This document shows, in pieces, positions 34,601 through 43,467 of a stretch of DNA of 64,000 nt. Position 1 is the stretch's first letter; each line of letters begins with the position of its first letter. The notes under the pieces are model-generated. The model saw only the letters and a program-made list of their open reading frames with translations. It was not told where the DNA came from and did not search any database. The position numbers and the translations under genes were made by a program. This stretch comes from Gammaproteobacteria bacterium (GTDB taxonomy: Bacteria > Pseudomonadota > Gammaproteobacteria > GRL18), in assembly GCA_016744995.1 (NCBI GenBank), contig JADGDG010000002.1, positions 186,001 to 250,000 on the forward strand, read 5' to 3'.

Positions 34601-35638
34601 TTAATTAGTGTAAAACGTGATGAGTAAGGGATTACTTTTAACTGTTTTTAATGCATTTGAAACAGGATCGGTATAGGTTCTCTGAGCAATTAATTGCACC
34701 TGTGCACTGGTATCAACCATACTGGAATCAAAAGGCATTGGCATAGAGATTAAATCCACCGGAATTTCACCATCCGGATCTATTATTTCAGTTAGCGGTT
34801 TATGTAAAATAGCAGGATCCTGTTCTAACCAGCCATTTTGACTATTCCAGATTAACCATTTAAAAGAAATATCTATTGATAAATCTCCTGCAAGCCAAAC
34901 TGTCATAGTCTGAGTATCAAGATTAACCATATTTAAATCGAACTGTATTGCATCGATACAAATATCATTCTCAACAAAACAAATTGCTGGTTGCCAATGA
35001 TTTAAACTAACATCAACTGTTTTCTTTCTCGATATAAAAACATGGGAAGTTAACTTGTCTTTTTCCCATTCCTTTTTTGTGTCACTATTAATCAGTGTAC
35101 CAATGCTTCCCACAAGCTTATCGGTTTGTTTTCTTTGCAGTGGCACAATAGGTCCCAAAGAGAACTCATAAGCAACAGATGGTCTGAAGCTGGCATCATT
35201 TTGTGTTGACCATAACTGATTAATTGATTCATAATTTAAAGGTTGAAAGATAGCTTGTAACCGAACACTTTGACCATTGACCTCAACATTGGACATTACA
35301 GGAGATTCATGAAACAAACGAATAATTTCACCAATCATTCTGAGTTCAAATTCACCTCCAGTAATATTTTCAGAAATATCATCCTCACCAAAAGCAGTAA
35401 TCAAACAAAACAAACGCATTAACCAGGGTTCTCCTGGATGACCATTCGATGCGAAACCAGAAGGTTCGAAACGATTAAAAAACAAATTGACCCGGTTCAT
35501 TTTTGGCCCGGCGGCCGCTGCACTGGCTGGAGCTCCCATAGTGACATCGATACTATTATTTTCTGCATCTAATCCATTTCGAACAAAGTTTTCTACAGCA
35601 AGACACATAATTGATAATGAAGATTCAGCAATAAACAT
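34601..35638 (-). CDS. Pvc16/Afp16-type tail terminator (DUF4255)
   Basis: The first 180 residues match the DUF4255/Pvc16_N family: the helix LSIMCLAVENFVRNGL, beta-strands with MNRVNLFFNRFEPSGF, the PWLMRLFCLITAFG motif, GEFELRMIGEIIRLFHE and YEFSLGPIVPLQRK. The C-terminal part is beta-rich and variable. In Afp and PVC this protein caps the distal end of the sheath and tube and sets final length. It is preceded by the disordered protein gene by two bases and followed by the ATPase after three, so the genes are tightly packed. At 345 residues it is longer than the about 290 usual for Pvc16. Confidence 0.88.
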   Translation of the reverse strand: MFIAESSLSIMCLAVENFVRNGLDAENNSIDVTMGAPASAAAAGPKMNRVNLFFNRFEPSGFASNGHPGEPWLMRLFCLITAFGEDDISENITGGEFELRMIGEIIRLFHESPVMSNVEVNGQSVRLQAIFQPLNYESINQLWSTQNDASFRPSVAYEFSLGPIVPLQRKQTDKLVGSIGTLINSDTKKEWEKDKLTSHVFISRKKTVDVSLNHWQPAICFVENDICIDAIQFDLNMVNLDTQTMTVWLAGDLSIDISFKWLIWNSQNGWLEQDPAILHKPLTEIIDPDGEIPVDLISMPMPFDSSMVDTSAQVQLIAQRTYTDPVSNALKTVKSNPLLITFYTN

Positions 35639-35640
35639 CG

Positions 35641-36942
35641 TTATATACCACGCAAATAAAGCAATTGTGAAACATTATCATTATGCCGGGTAGAATTTCT
35701 TTTATTTGTTTTTTCCACCTGTTTTGACATAACCACTATATCTAATTTTCCAATAGTTACCCTGGGGGGGCTCGCTATAACATTTTTCGGAGATTGCTTT
35801 CTTTGAGAGCTTTGGCTTTGAATACTATGATTTTGAGACGTATGATTTAGCTCATTTGTTTGTGAAGGCCCTGAATTTTCTCTGTCTGGTTTTATGATAT
35901 TTTGAGTTTTTATGGGTTCATTAATAAATTTTTTATCTGTTTTTTTAACTACTGAAGTTGTTTTATTATCGGGGATATCTTTCTCAGGCTCTGGCTTAGA
36001 TTTTTTTTCAGAATGAGATAAAGGATTTAATGTCTTAACGGCTGTTTCATTGTCACTCTGTGCTTGCACAAATGATTTTTTTAAATCTGCTGTTTTTAAC
36101 CGACTTGTTTTAGCTGTATCATCTGATAACCAGTCAGATCCCAATAAATCTTCTTTAACTGGCACATTCAGTTGATTTTTATCCTGCAATGATACCTTTT
36201 CAGCTTTATTTTTTACGTGAGCTGGAAACAATTTATTATTTTCAAGCATTTCTGAATGAGCTTTATGATTATTTTCAGGCGAATTTTTTAAGAGTTCAAC
36301 CGAAGGTTCAACAAACAGCTTATTTTTCAATGCAGTACTTTTGAGTTCGGCTTGCTCATTTACCATATCCACTTTTTCAGCAATAAATGAATCAGGCTGA
36401 CTTTTCAAGGATTCATTTGTTTGAATAGAAAGTTTTTCATCAGTGTTATCATTCTGAGGTTTCACAAATTTTGGCTCAGCCTCACATACCACGTTATTTA
36501 TTGTAGAAAAAACTAAAGATTTTTTTGCTTCAGTGGTATTATTTGTGTCTTCAAACCGACCAGAATTCTGATGCTTCTCTATAGATAGATCTGAAGCTGA
36601 GATCATGGGTTCAGGGATTATTTCATCATAATTTTTCTGCTCATCATCAGCAATAGAATCCTCAGTAATGGAATAATTGAGGCTTGAAGCTTTTTTTTCT
36701 GATTTATTCTCAACCCGGATTGGCATTCTGGAATGAGAGTGTTCATTTTCATTTGACCCAAGGTTAAATTGAGCATTATTATTCTCAGATTCACCAAATA
36801 CAGGAGGCACTACACTTTCCTGTAAAATGTCAGGAGACAAATTATCTTTAGCCTGATCAGAGTGAATCATACTATCGTGTGACACTCTGTCATTCACAAT
36901 ACGACTTTTATTGTCACCAATTAATGAAGTAAAAAATGACAT
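35641..36942 (-). CDS. Disordered eCIS-associated protein with conserved C-terminal strand motif
   Basis: This protein of about 433 residues is almost all polar (Lys, Glu, Ser, Asn, Gln), with no predicted fold until the last 50 residues. There PPRVTIGKLDIVVMSKQ reads as a beta-strand motif of the type IGRIEVRA found near the end of many eCIS-locus proteins. I start it at the ATG at 36942, which has a GAGGA ribosome-binding site; the longer frame to 36978 overlaps the previous gene. The low-complexity linker and one C-terminal docking motif suggest a flexible tether or scaffold for assembly. Function is unknown. The upstream gene encodes the CxxC protein and the downstream one the cap. Confidence 0.6.
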   Translation of the reverse strand: MSFFTSLIGDNKSRIVNDRVSHDSMIHSDQAKDNLSPDILQESVVPPVFGESENNNAQFNLGSNENEHSHSRMPIRVENKSEKKASSLNYSITEDSIADDEQKNYDEIIPEPMISASDLSIEKHQNSGRFEDTNNTTEAKKSLVFSTINNVVCEAEPKFVKPQNDNTDEKLSIQTNESLKSQPDSFIAEKVDMVNEQAELKSTALKNKLFVEPSVELLKNSPENNHKAHSEMLENNKLFPAHVKNKAEKVSLQDKNQLNVPVKEDLLGSDWLSDDTAKTSRLKTADLKKSFVQAQSDNETAVKTLNPLSHSEKKSKPEPEKDIPDNKTTSVVKKTDKKFINEPIKTQNIIKPDRENSGPSQTNELNHTSQNHSIQSQSSQRKQSPKNVIASPPRVTIGKLDIVVMSKQVEKTNKRNSTRHNDNVSQLLYLRGI

Positions 36943-36955
36943 TAGACATAATCCT

Positions 36956-37810
36956 CTATAAACCAAAAACCCCGGCATCCTGGCTTATTAATTTAAGATA
37001 GTGTTGCCGACGTTTCTTCGACAACATTAATATTTCTTTCTCTGACCAGTGATAAACACTGGCAATCTGGTGTATTTCTACAGGCAGATTTGATTCTGCT
37101 AAAAGCGGCAGGCAGGCATAAGGGTCAATAAAAACATTATTTATCTCATGACATTCTACACACTGCCCCTGTACAATTTGCGTTAGTTCTGGAGATATTT
37201 CTTCAACCTTTGCTTCAATCAAAGCAATATCAGCATCTGTAAGCTGTGAAATATCCTTTTCTGTTTGCAGCAGACACTCTGATAGTTTTCTGGAAACCTG
37301 CTTTTCCAACTGCAGTGCCTCAACTTCCGACAGTCCTTTACAATCAGTAAGCTGACTGATAAAAATTTGATCTTCTGCCGTGGGCACTCTGATCCTGAGC
37401 CGGCCAATAGAAGTTTCAAGCTCTGCCAGAGGATAGTCATCATTCGCTGTTTTTACCGGTAATTGCGAAGGGTCAAGATTAAAATCAAACCTGGTCTGGC
37501 AAAACTGACATTCAACACTGTACCAGTATTGAGTTAAACCCAGTGTTTTGGCCAGCTCCCGAATAAGAAATTGACGATCACCAATGCTCATTCCATTCTG
37601 AATAATCCGGCTATCAACCGTATGACCATGCTCATCCAGAAGCACGTGATTTAAAATAAAACTGACCTGACTTGCAGCATCCGGCAATTCTGACAGGGTT
37701 TCAGACAGCTGCATTTCAAGTTGTCCATTAAACTCAGAAAACTTGAAGTATCGACTGACTTGAAACTCAGCATTCCACGCTCCACCAGGTAATTTAATAC
37801 ACTTAGCCAT
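36956..37810 (-). CDS. eCIS baseplate-type protein with two CxxC motifs
   Basis: This 284-residue protein carries two zinc-knuckle-like pairs, C101-x-x-C104 (CQFCQTRFDF) and C217-x-x-C220 (CVECHEINN). The section between them is helical and acidic. A similar protein, sometimes likened to T4 baseplate-hub assembly factors (gp26/gp51), occurs next to tube genes in many eCIS clusters. I infer a zinc-binding assembly protein. It follows the tube gene by 21 bases with an AGGA ribosome-binding site. The name rests on position and general pattern, so the specific T4 counterpart is not certain. Confidence 0.6.
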   Translation of the reverse strand: MAKCIKLPGGAWNAEFQVSRYFKFSEFNGQLEMQLSETLSELPDAASQVSFILNHVLLDEHGHTVDSRIIQNGMSIGDRQFLIRELAKTLGLTQYWYSVECQFCQTRFDFNLDPSQLPVKTANDDYPLAELETSIGRLRIRVPTAEDQIFISQLTDCKGLSEVEALQLEKQVSRKLSECLLQTEKDISQLTDADIALIEAKVEEISPELTQIVQGQCVECHEINNVFIDPYACLPLLAESNLPVEIHQIASVYHWSEKEILMLSKKRRQHYLKLISQDAGVFGL

Positions 37811-37831
37811 ACATACGCTATCCTGTGTATC

Positions 37832-38341
37832 CTAAGATTCAGTGGGTTCTGTCACACTGCTATCACGCTGCCAACCTTCATGCTGCAGGGTAACAGTCTG
37901 AATACCCACGGCATTCATAGTGCCTGCATCAAGTTCTGGCAGTGATTGATATTCTGAAACCCAACAACGAAATACCTTATAGGAAATAGCGACATTACCC
38001 TGTAAGTTCAAAACATTAACAATAATATCTTTGCGAAAGTCTTTTAAAGAAATGGCACCATCACCATCAATATTATTAACCAGGTTGGCCCATTTTTCGA
38101 ACACAGTGTCATGAGTTAATCCCTGCTCAAGAGTAATTGCCTCATAAGTGGTTCCACCAGGCATGACACGTTCATGAGAAGGGTCGCCTGCACTGCGCCA
38201 CTTAACGGCTTCAGTGGTTTTTTTTAAGGCGCCCATCTTCCTCATACCAGCAACAACCTGGCCATCTATAATGATTTGAAACTTAAATGTTCTATAGGGA
38301 TCGTAGCGGTGAGCATTGACACTAAATAGGGGTGCAGCCAT
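37832..38341 (-). CDS. eCIS inner tube protein (gp19-like)
   Basis: This 169-residue protein is of the T4 gp19/tail-tube type. It has FKFQIIIDGQVVAGMRKMGA early, the WRSAGDPSHERVMPGGTTYE loop, LEQGLTHDTVFEKWANLV, and the C-terminal VSEYQSLPELDAGTMNAVG with LQHEGWQRD. Hexameric rings of it form the tube inside the sheath. A strong AAAGGAGAA ribosome-binding site precedes the ATG at 38341, which fits a protein needed in many copies. Only one tube gene is present, where Afp and PVC have two or three paralogues. Confidence 0.93.
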   Translation of the reverse strand: MAAPLFSVNAHRYDPYRTFKFQIIIDGQVVAGMRKMGALKKTTEAVKWRSAGDPSHERVMPGGTTYEAITLEQGLTHDTVFEKWANLVNNIDGDGAISLKDFRKDIIVNVLNLQGNVAISYKVFRCWVSEYQSLPELDAGTMNAVGIQTVTLQHEGWQRDSSVTEPTES

Positions 38342-38369
38342 TGCGTTCTCCTTTGCTTAAATTTATTAT

Positions 38370-40316
38370 TTATTGACCAACTATTTGTTGAATTCGGACG
38401 ATGACAAATTCTGCAGGCTTTACTGGCGCAAAACCGATTACAACAATAACTTTACCTGCATCTATATCGCCCTGAGTCATAGTGTCTCCTTTTCCACATC
38501 GAACAAAAAAGGCATCTGAGGCTTTTTGTCCCTGAAATGCACCGGCTCGAAATAAACCATTCATGAAGTTTTCTATATTGGCACGTAATGATGACCACAA
38601 AGGGTGTGCATTAGGTTCAAAAACAGCCCATTGGATCGCCTCATAAATGCTTCGTTCAATAAAAATTGCAGTACGTCTCACAGGTACATATCGCCACTCT
38701 GGATTAGCTTTGGTCGCCAAAGTGCGGCTTCCCCATAGTACTGAACCAAATCCGGGAATTTTACGAATACAATTAACTCCCATAGGATTTAACTGATCTT
38801 GATCACTGGCATCAATATCAGCCTCTAATGCAGATACTCCAGTCAGCTGTGTCTCCACACCTGCAGGAGCCTTCCAGACACCACGATTACCATCAATTTT
38901 TGCCCACATACCAGCAACCATTGCTGAAGGCGCTATACTCAGTGTTTTATTGACATTGGGATTAAGATCTTTATCAAAGAATGGATTGGAAATTTTTACC
39001 CAGGGGTAATACAGAACTGTATAGGTTGAACTTGGTAAACCTAGAGAATCAACATCATTGCTGGTAACAAGTGTAGATGTCGAAGCAGGATCAACAATCA
39101 GCATCCGGCTTTTCAGGGATTCACAATGCGCTTTAGCGACTTCAATATTAGCCTGTCCAGCAGCACCATCCCAGGTTTCACCCGGCATAGTAATAATACT
39201 GACATCAGTAATTTTTTTCAGCACAGTACCAAAGAAATCGGTATAATCATCACTTCCCGGTGAATTAGCCACACCTCCAGAGAGTGCAGTTCCCTGCTCC
39301 AGCAAGCCCAGATCTTCTTGTGGGATCACATTTGCAGCACCATGAACAGTAATGGTAGAAGCTTCTGAATCCAGAGATAGAATTGAAGCTAAATCACTTT
39401 CACCACCATCACCATCATATATTTCAACTTCTGAAACTGCACCGGCCACACCGCTGGTTAATATAAAAGTGCGTTCATCAGAAGTGGTTTCATAAATGCA
39501 GGTAAAATCCTGATATTCATCATCAATACTAATTAACCCAACCAGTCTTTGAATTTCTTCTGCAACTGCATCGCCATCATCTGCATTATTTGTCCCTCCA
39601 AGAGTGAGTGCATCAGTATCAAGGCTGATCCGTTGCGCTCCAAGACCATTAATGTTAACAACCATTGTTAAAGTATCTGATAAGTTCTCAGTAAAGAAGT
39701 TATTTGCACTAACAATTTGCTCACCCGTTATGGCACCGAACTGGTACTGGACTTCAAGGGTTTCTAATTCAACTTGAATTACATCAGAGTTTTCATTAAC
39801 CTGAGTTATAATATATTGACTTGAATTTGGATTCATACTCAAATCAGAAAATATTTCACTTACTTTAAACTCACCATCAATCTGAGAACCAATTTCTAAA
39901 TCAATTTTTTGCTGCGAAGTTGAGGCTTTAACAACTCGATAATAGAGTTGTTCACCCCATTTACCTACACTATTGGCAGAGATTTTGATAGCATCAGCAA
40001 GTGAGACTTCACCTGTTAAATGTGAAAAAGCAGCAACAGGCGATATGTCGGTATCAACCACTCGACAAATATAAGCCGCCTTACCACCATTTTGATAAAA
40101 AGCCTGAACAGCAAGCCCCATGGCATCACTGTCTGAATCAATTTCTCCGTAACTACTGATGTAGTCATCCCAGCTTTGAATTAAGGTTGCTTCACCTGCC
40201 GGGCCTTTTACAGCCTCGCCGACAAAGGCCGTAATCGAAGTTGAAACACCTTCTATAGGTCTGGAACCACTCGATACTTCTTCTACATAAACGCCGGGAT
40301 GTAAATAGGTTGGCAT
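38370..40316 (-). CDS. eCIS contractile sheath protein
   Basis: This 648-residue tail sheath starts TYLHPGVYVEEVSSGSRPIE, with the STSITAFVGEAVKGP strand. The C-terminal core contains GVNCIRKIPGFGSVLWGSRTLA, the RRTAIFIERSIYEAIQWAVFEPN block and the end IGFAPVKPAEFVIVRI. The middle (about 120-330) is an inserted variable domain exposed on the sheath surface. I start at the ATG at 40316 because GGAGAG lies seven bases upstream; the frame also opens from an ATG at 40331. It is the first gene of the eCIS operon and the only sheath gene, unlike the three of Afp/PVC. Confidence 0.95.
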   Translation of the reverse strand: MPTYLHPGVYVEEVSSGSRPIEGVSTSITAFVGEAVKGPAGEATLIQSWDDYISSYGEIDSDSDAMGLAVQAFYQNGGKAAYICRVVDTDISPVAAFSHLTGEVSLADAIKISANSVGKWGEQLYYRVVKASTSQQKIDLEIGSQIDGEFKVSEIFSDLSMNPNSSQYIITQVNENSDVIQVELETLEVQYQFGAITGEQIVSANNFFTENLSDTLTMVVNINGLGAQRISLDTDALTLGGTNNADDGDAVAEEIQRLVGLISIDDEYQDFTCIYETTSDERTFILTSGVAGAVSEVEIYDGDGGESDLASILSLDSEASTITVHGAANVIPQEDLGLLEQGTALSGGVANSPGSDDYTDFFGTVLKKITDVSIITMPGETWDGAAGQANIEVAKAHCESLKSRMLIVDPASTSTLVTSNDVDSLGLPSSTYTVLYYPWVKISNPFFDKDLNPNVNKTLSIAPSAMVAGMWAKIDGNRGVWKAPAGVETQLTGVSALEADIDASDQDQLNPMGVNCIRKIPGFGSVLWGSRTLATKANPEWRYVPVRRTAIFIERSIYEAIQWAVFEPNAHPLWSSLRANIENFMNGLFRAGAFQGQKASDAFFVRCGKGDTMTQGDIDAGKVIVVIGFAPVKPAEFVIVRIQQIVGQ

Positions 40317-41360
40317 AACACATCTCTCCATGGCCGAAAGTTAATAATACGACAATATTTTTTTAGCAAGCCTGATTTTCAAAAAAATACAAAGCTGAAA
40401 ACAGTTAAAATAATATCAATGATTGTTCTGTACAGATAAAAGCGAAAAATCTACCACTACAAATTTACTAAACTTAATGAATGTCAAAAAATAAAACATA
40501 TAAAAGCTGATGTTTTTCTTAGACAAAAAAAGTCCTTATCATCAATTATGACAACAAAATATTCAATGTAATTTCAATATTCTTATTAGAGAGGGGAAGG
40601 CAAACATATGTGAAATCCTTATCATCCATAAATCAATTAGAGCAAATGGTTAAAATCCATTTTTGGCACTAATTATTTTATAACAAAAAATTGTTTTAGA
40701 TACAACAACTTTTTAAAAATTCAAAATCAGCTAACAATAAAATACTAATCTTTATCAAGTAAGTAATTGTTAATATTCTTAGTAAGTAATAACACTAACT
40801 ACAAAGATGTATTCAACTATAAATTAAAACTATAATTAAAACTATAATTTAAAAAGAGATTGCACCAACAGACCCTAAAATAAGTTAAATTGAACCTTAA
40901 ATATTTGAAAAATACATCCTGACACAAAAAAATACAAAATAATATCATCTTTTTCTTACATTTATTCATTAGATTTTGATTTATTCGCTTTTAACAAACC
41001 TAACGGTAAAAATAACGGTCAATTATTGTGTTAATCAATATAATATAAAGGTTTGTATTTGTTTTATCCAGCTATGGGAGAAGGGTCAAGAGTGAAAACT
41101 GTCACAGAATGCGTAAGCAGCCTGCCAGGCAAAACCACCGCCAGGCATCCGAACGTATAAATGTGATATCATTACTTTGAGACATATTGTTTGTGCTCCT
41201 AAGTCATTGATAAAACATATTTGACATTGAATTATTTCACTGGAAAGATAGAAGCCAGCGATTAATTCTTTTGAAAAATCAGCTGCGATATATTTATTTG
41301 AGGTTTTTCTTCGTTTAATAGTCCTGCCATCTTAAAAGGATGAGGATCAGCCTGACATGC
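40317..41360. other. AT-rich leader region before the eCIS operon
   Basis: In about 1.04 kb I find no credible gene. The part next to the sheath gene should hold the eCIS promoter (a candidate is listed). The central 600 bases are extremely AT-rich, with short near-repeats such as taaaactataatt (around 40820-40850) and agtaagtaa (around 40760-40790). A small GC-richer island at about 41085-41165, with GCCTGCCAGGC and a second GCCAGGC, stands out. V-ATPase genes end at 41361 on the same strand, and no clear terminator is visible between them and this region. Confidence 0.55.
40354..40382 (-). promoter_or_regulatory. Candidate sigma-70-type promoter of the eCIS operon
   Basis: On the minus strand TTGAAA (40377-40382) and AATATT (40354-40359) are spaced by 17 bases, ahead of the sheath ATG at 40316. 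The first box matches five of six and the second four of six positions of the consensus. In such AT-rich DNA a match like this may arise by chance. Confidence 0.3.
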
Positions 41361-41981
41361 CTATTTATTTTTTTTGTCGTGTAAAATCTTAATCTGGAAT
41401 AAAGTATTACGTTCATCTTCTTCCAGAGAGGATTCAATAAAACGAATGGTATCTTTGTGGCATGGAATCACATTGTATTTCAATGCATTAACTCTTTTTT
41501 GAGTTTTTCGTTGTTCCTCTAACATTCTCAACAATGAAAGCTCTGCTTCACCTAATTGTGCACACAGACTGACTGTATCAATTAAATGACTGCGTGTATC
41601 ATCTAAACTGGCATCACTCTTTAACAAACCTACTGGCTCCAGCGGCAGCTTATTGATCTGTATTGAAGGATATTCCACTCCAAGATTAGAGCGAGGTAAA
41701 ATTTTAATTTTTAGTGCGGGTTTCAGACGTAATGCTATCTGACGTAAATTCTGACTGCCCATGCGCATCTGGGTAATGCCCAGCCAGCGATAAGACTCTG
41801 TCAGAGATGTTCGGGTTTGCTTGCGAAGCTGGCGATAAAATTTTAATTTTTCATAAACCAGACGAGTTAAAATCTCCTTTTTCCGCTCCAGTAACTCATA
41901 ACCTTCTTCCAGAATGATGGTTTGTTTTTTAAGTTCCAGCAGGGAATTTTTGGTCGGCGGTACGTTTAATAACTTTTTCAT
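41361..41981 (-). CDS. ntpD: V-type ATPase subunit D (central stalk)
   Basis: This 206-residue helical protein matches the V/A-ATPase D subunit: PPTKNSLLELKKQTIILEEGYELLERKKEIL at the N-terminus, and the C-terminal coiled coil with RVNALKYNVIPCHKDTIRFIES. D is the rotating axle inside the A3B3 ring. It ends the nine-gene operon and starts one base after the B stop. No degeneration is visible. Confidence 0.93.
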   Translation of the reverse strand: MKKLLNVPPTKNSLLELKKQTIILEEGYELLERKKEILTRLVYEKLKFYRQLRKQTRTSLTESYRWLGITQMRMGSQNLRQIALRLKPALKIKILPRSNLGVEYPSIQINKLPLEPVGLLKSDASLDDTRSHLIDTVSLCAQLGEAELSLLRMLEEQRKTQKRVNALKYNVIPCHKDTIRFIESSLEEDERNTLFQIKILHDKKNK

Positions 41982-41982
41982 C

Positions 41983-43467
41983 TTACGGGTTCCCGGGGTG
42001 GCCCTCCCAATGATGATATCGGGCTAAATCAGCCTCTGACACGCGTGACAATACAGAAGCAGGCAGTATAGATAAAAGTTCCCAGGAAATATTTAAAGTC
42101 TCATAGATAGAGCGCTCCTGCTGTTCATCCTGATTAATATAAATTGCCTCAAAATCACGCGCAAAGGATAAAAAATGATTATCTTCTTCAGATAACTCAT
42201 CAGCACCAATAATGGATGCCAGATTTCTCACTTCCTGTGCCTTCGCATAAGCAGCAAAGAGTTGGTTTGCAACACGGATATGATCATCACGTGTATCATT
42301 TTTACCCACACCATCTTTCATCAATCTCGACAGTGATGGAGATATATTGATTGGCGGATAGATGCCCTTGCTATGCAATTCACGTGAAAGCACAATTTGT
42401 CCCTCGGTAATATAACCCGTCAAATCAGGAATAGGATGAGTAATATCATCAGAGGGCATACTCACGACTGGCATCATAGTAATTGAACCATGGCGATTTT
42501 TAATCCTCCCGGCACGTTCATAAATACTTGCAAGATCTGAATATAAATAACCGGGATAACCCTTTCTGGCAGGAACATCACCTTTTTCTGTGGAGATTTC
42601 CCTTAGTGCCTCTGCATAGTTAGTCATATCGGTCAGGATAACCAGCACATGGCGATCCTCATCAAAGGCCAGATATTCTGCAACCGTAAGTGCAGTTCGA
42701 GGTAAAATTAATCGCTCTAAAGTCGGATCATCAGCCTGATTGATAAACATTACGACATTACCCAGGACCCCATTGGATTCAAAATTATTTTGAAAAAACA
42801 AAGCATTACTATAAGATATCCCCATAGCAGCGAACACAATGGCAAAATTTGATTCTTCACCCAGTAACTTTGCCTGGCGTACAATTTGAGCTAACAATCG
42901 ATTATGCGGCAAGCCAGAACCTGAAAAAAGTGGTAACTTCTGTCCCCGAACCAGAGAATTCAGTCCATCAATAGCTGCAATTCCAGTTTGGATAAATTCC
43001 TTGGGATAGGCACGAGCTGCCGGATTTACCGCAGCTCCATTCACATTGCGTTTTAATGAAGAAACAATGGGTGGACGATCATCCCGGGGTTTTCCTATAC
43101 CATTAAAAATTCGCCCAAGAACATCAGTCGACAAAGACACTTGAAATGGTTTTTGTAAAAAACGTACCCAGGTACGTTCTAAGTCCAGATCATCAGTACC
43201 TTCAATCACTTGAATAGTCACCAGTTCACCAGAGATTTGTACCACCTGACCATTGCGCTTATGGTTACGATGATCAGTTACTATAACCTGATCGCCATAG
43301 GCTATTCCAGGAACACTATGCATAAATAGCAGTCCACCATGAGCAGCTGATGCCTGACGATACTCAAGCCCTCTCACAGTTCTTGTTCTCTCACTATTAA
43401 TCTCTTCACATTCAATCCCTTCATAATAACTCCTGCGTATATTCAAGGCGATATTTTTGAAAATCAC
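41983..43467 (-). CDS. ntpB: V-type ATPase subunit B
   Basis: This 494-residue non-catalytic subunit has the AAHGGLLFMHSVPGIAYGD region, LGRIFNGIGKPRDDRPP, the FIQTGIAAIDGLNSLVRGQKLPLFSGSGLPHN block in place of a Walker A, and TMMPVVSMPSDDITHPIPDLTGYITEGQI. It alternates with A in the catalytic head. The start at 43467 overlaps the A gene by 47 bases; no better in-frame start is obvious because the next Met is within conserved sequence. Length is usual. Confidence 0.93.
   Translation of the reverse strand: MIFKNIALNIRRSYYEGIECEEINSERTRTVRGLEYRQASAAHGGLLFMHSVPGIAYGDQVIVTDHRNHKRNGQVVQISGELVTIQVIEGTDDLDLERTWVRFLQKPFQVSLSTDVLGRIFNGIGKPRDDRPPIVSSLKRNVNGAAVNPAARAYPKEFIQTGIAAIDGLNSLVRGQKLPLFSGSGLPHNRLLAQIVRQAKLLGEESNFAIVFAAMGISYSNALFFQNNFESNGVLGNVVMFINQADDPTLERLILPRTALTVAEYLAFDEDRHVLVILTDMTNYAEALREISTEKGDVPARKGYPGYLYSDLASIYERAGRIKNRHGSITMMPVVSMPSDDITHPIPDLTGYITEGQIVLSRELHSKGIYPPINISPSLSRLMKDGVGKNDTRDDHIRVANQLFAAYAKAQEVRNLASIIGADELSEEDNHFLSFARDFEAIYINQDEQQERSIYETLNISWELLSILPASVLSRVSEADLARYHHWEGHPGNP

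Noticed and set aside
40500..41100. CRISPR array in the AT-rich leader
   Set aside because: The short repeats are irregular in length and spacing; there are no spacers of constant size and no cas genes.
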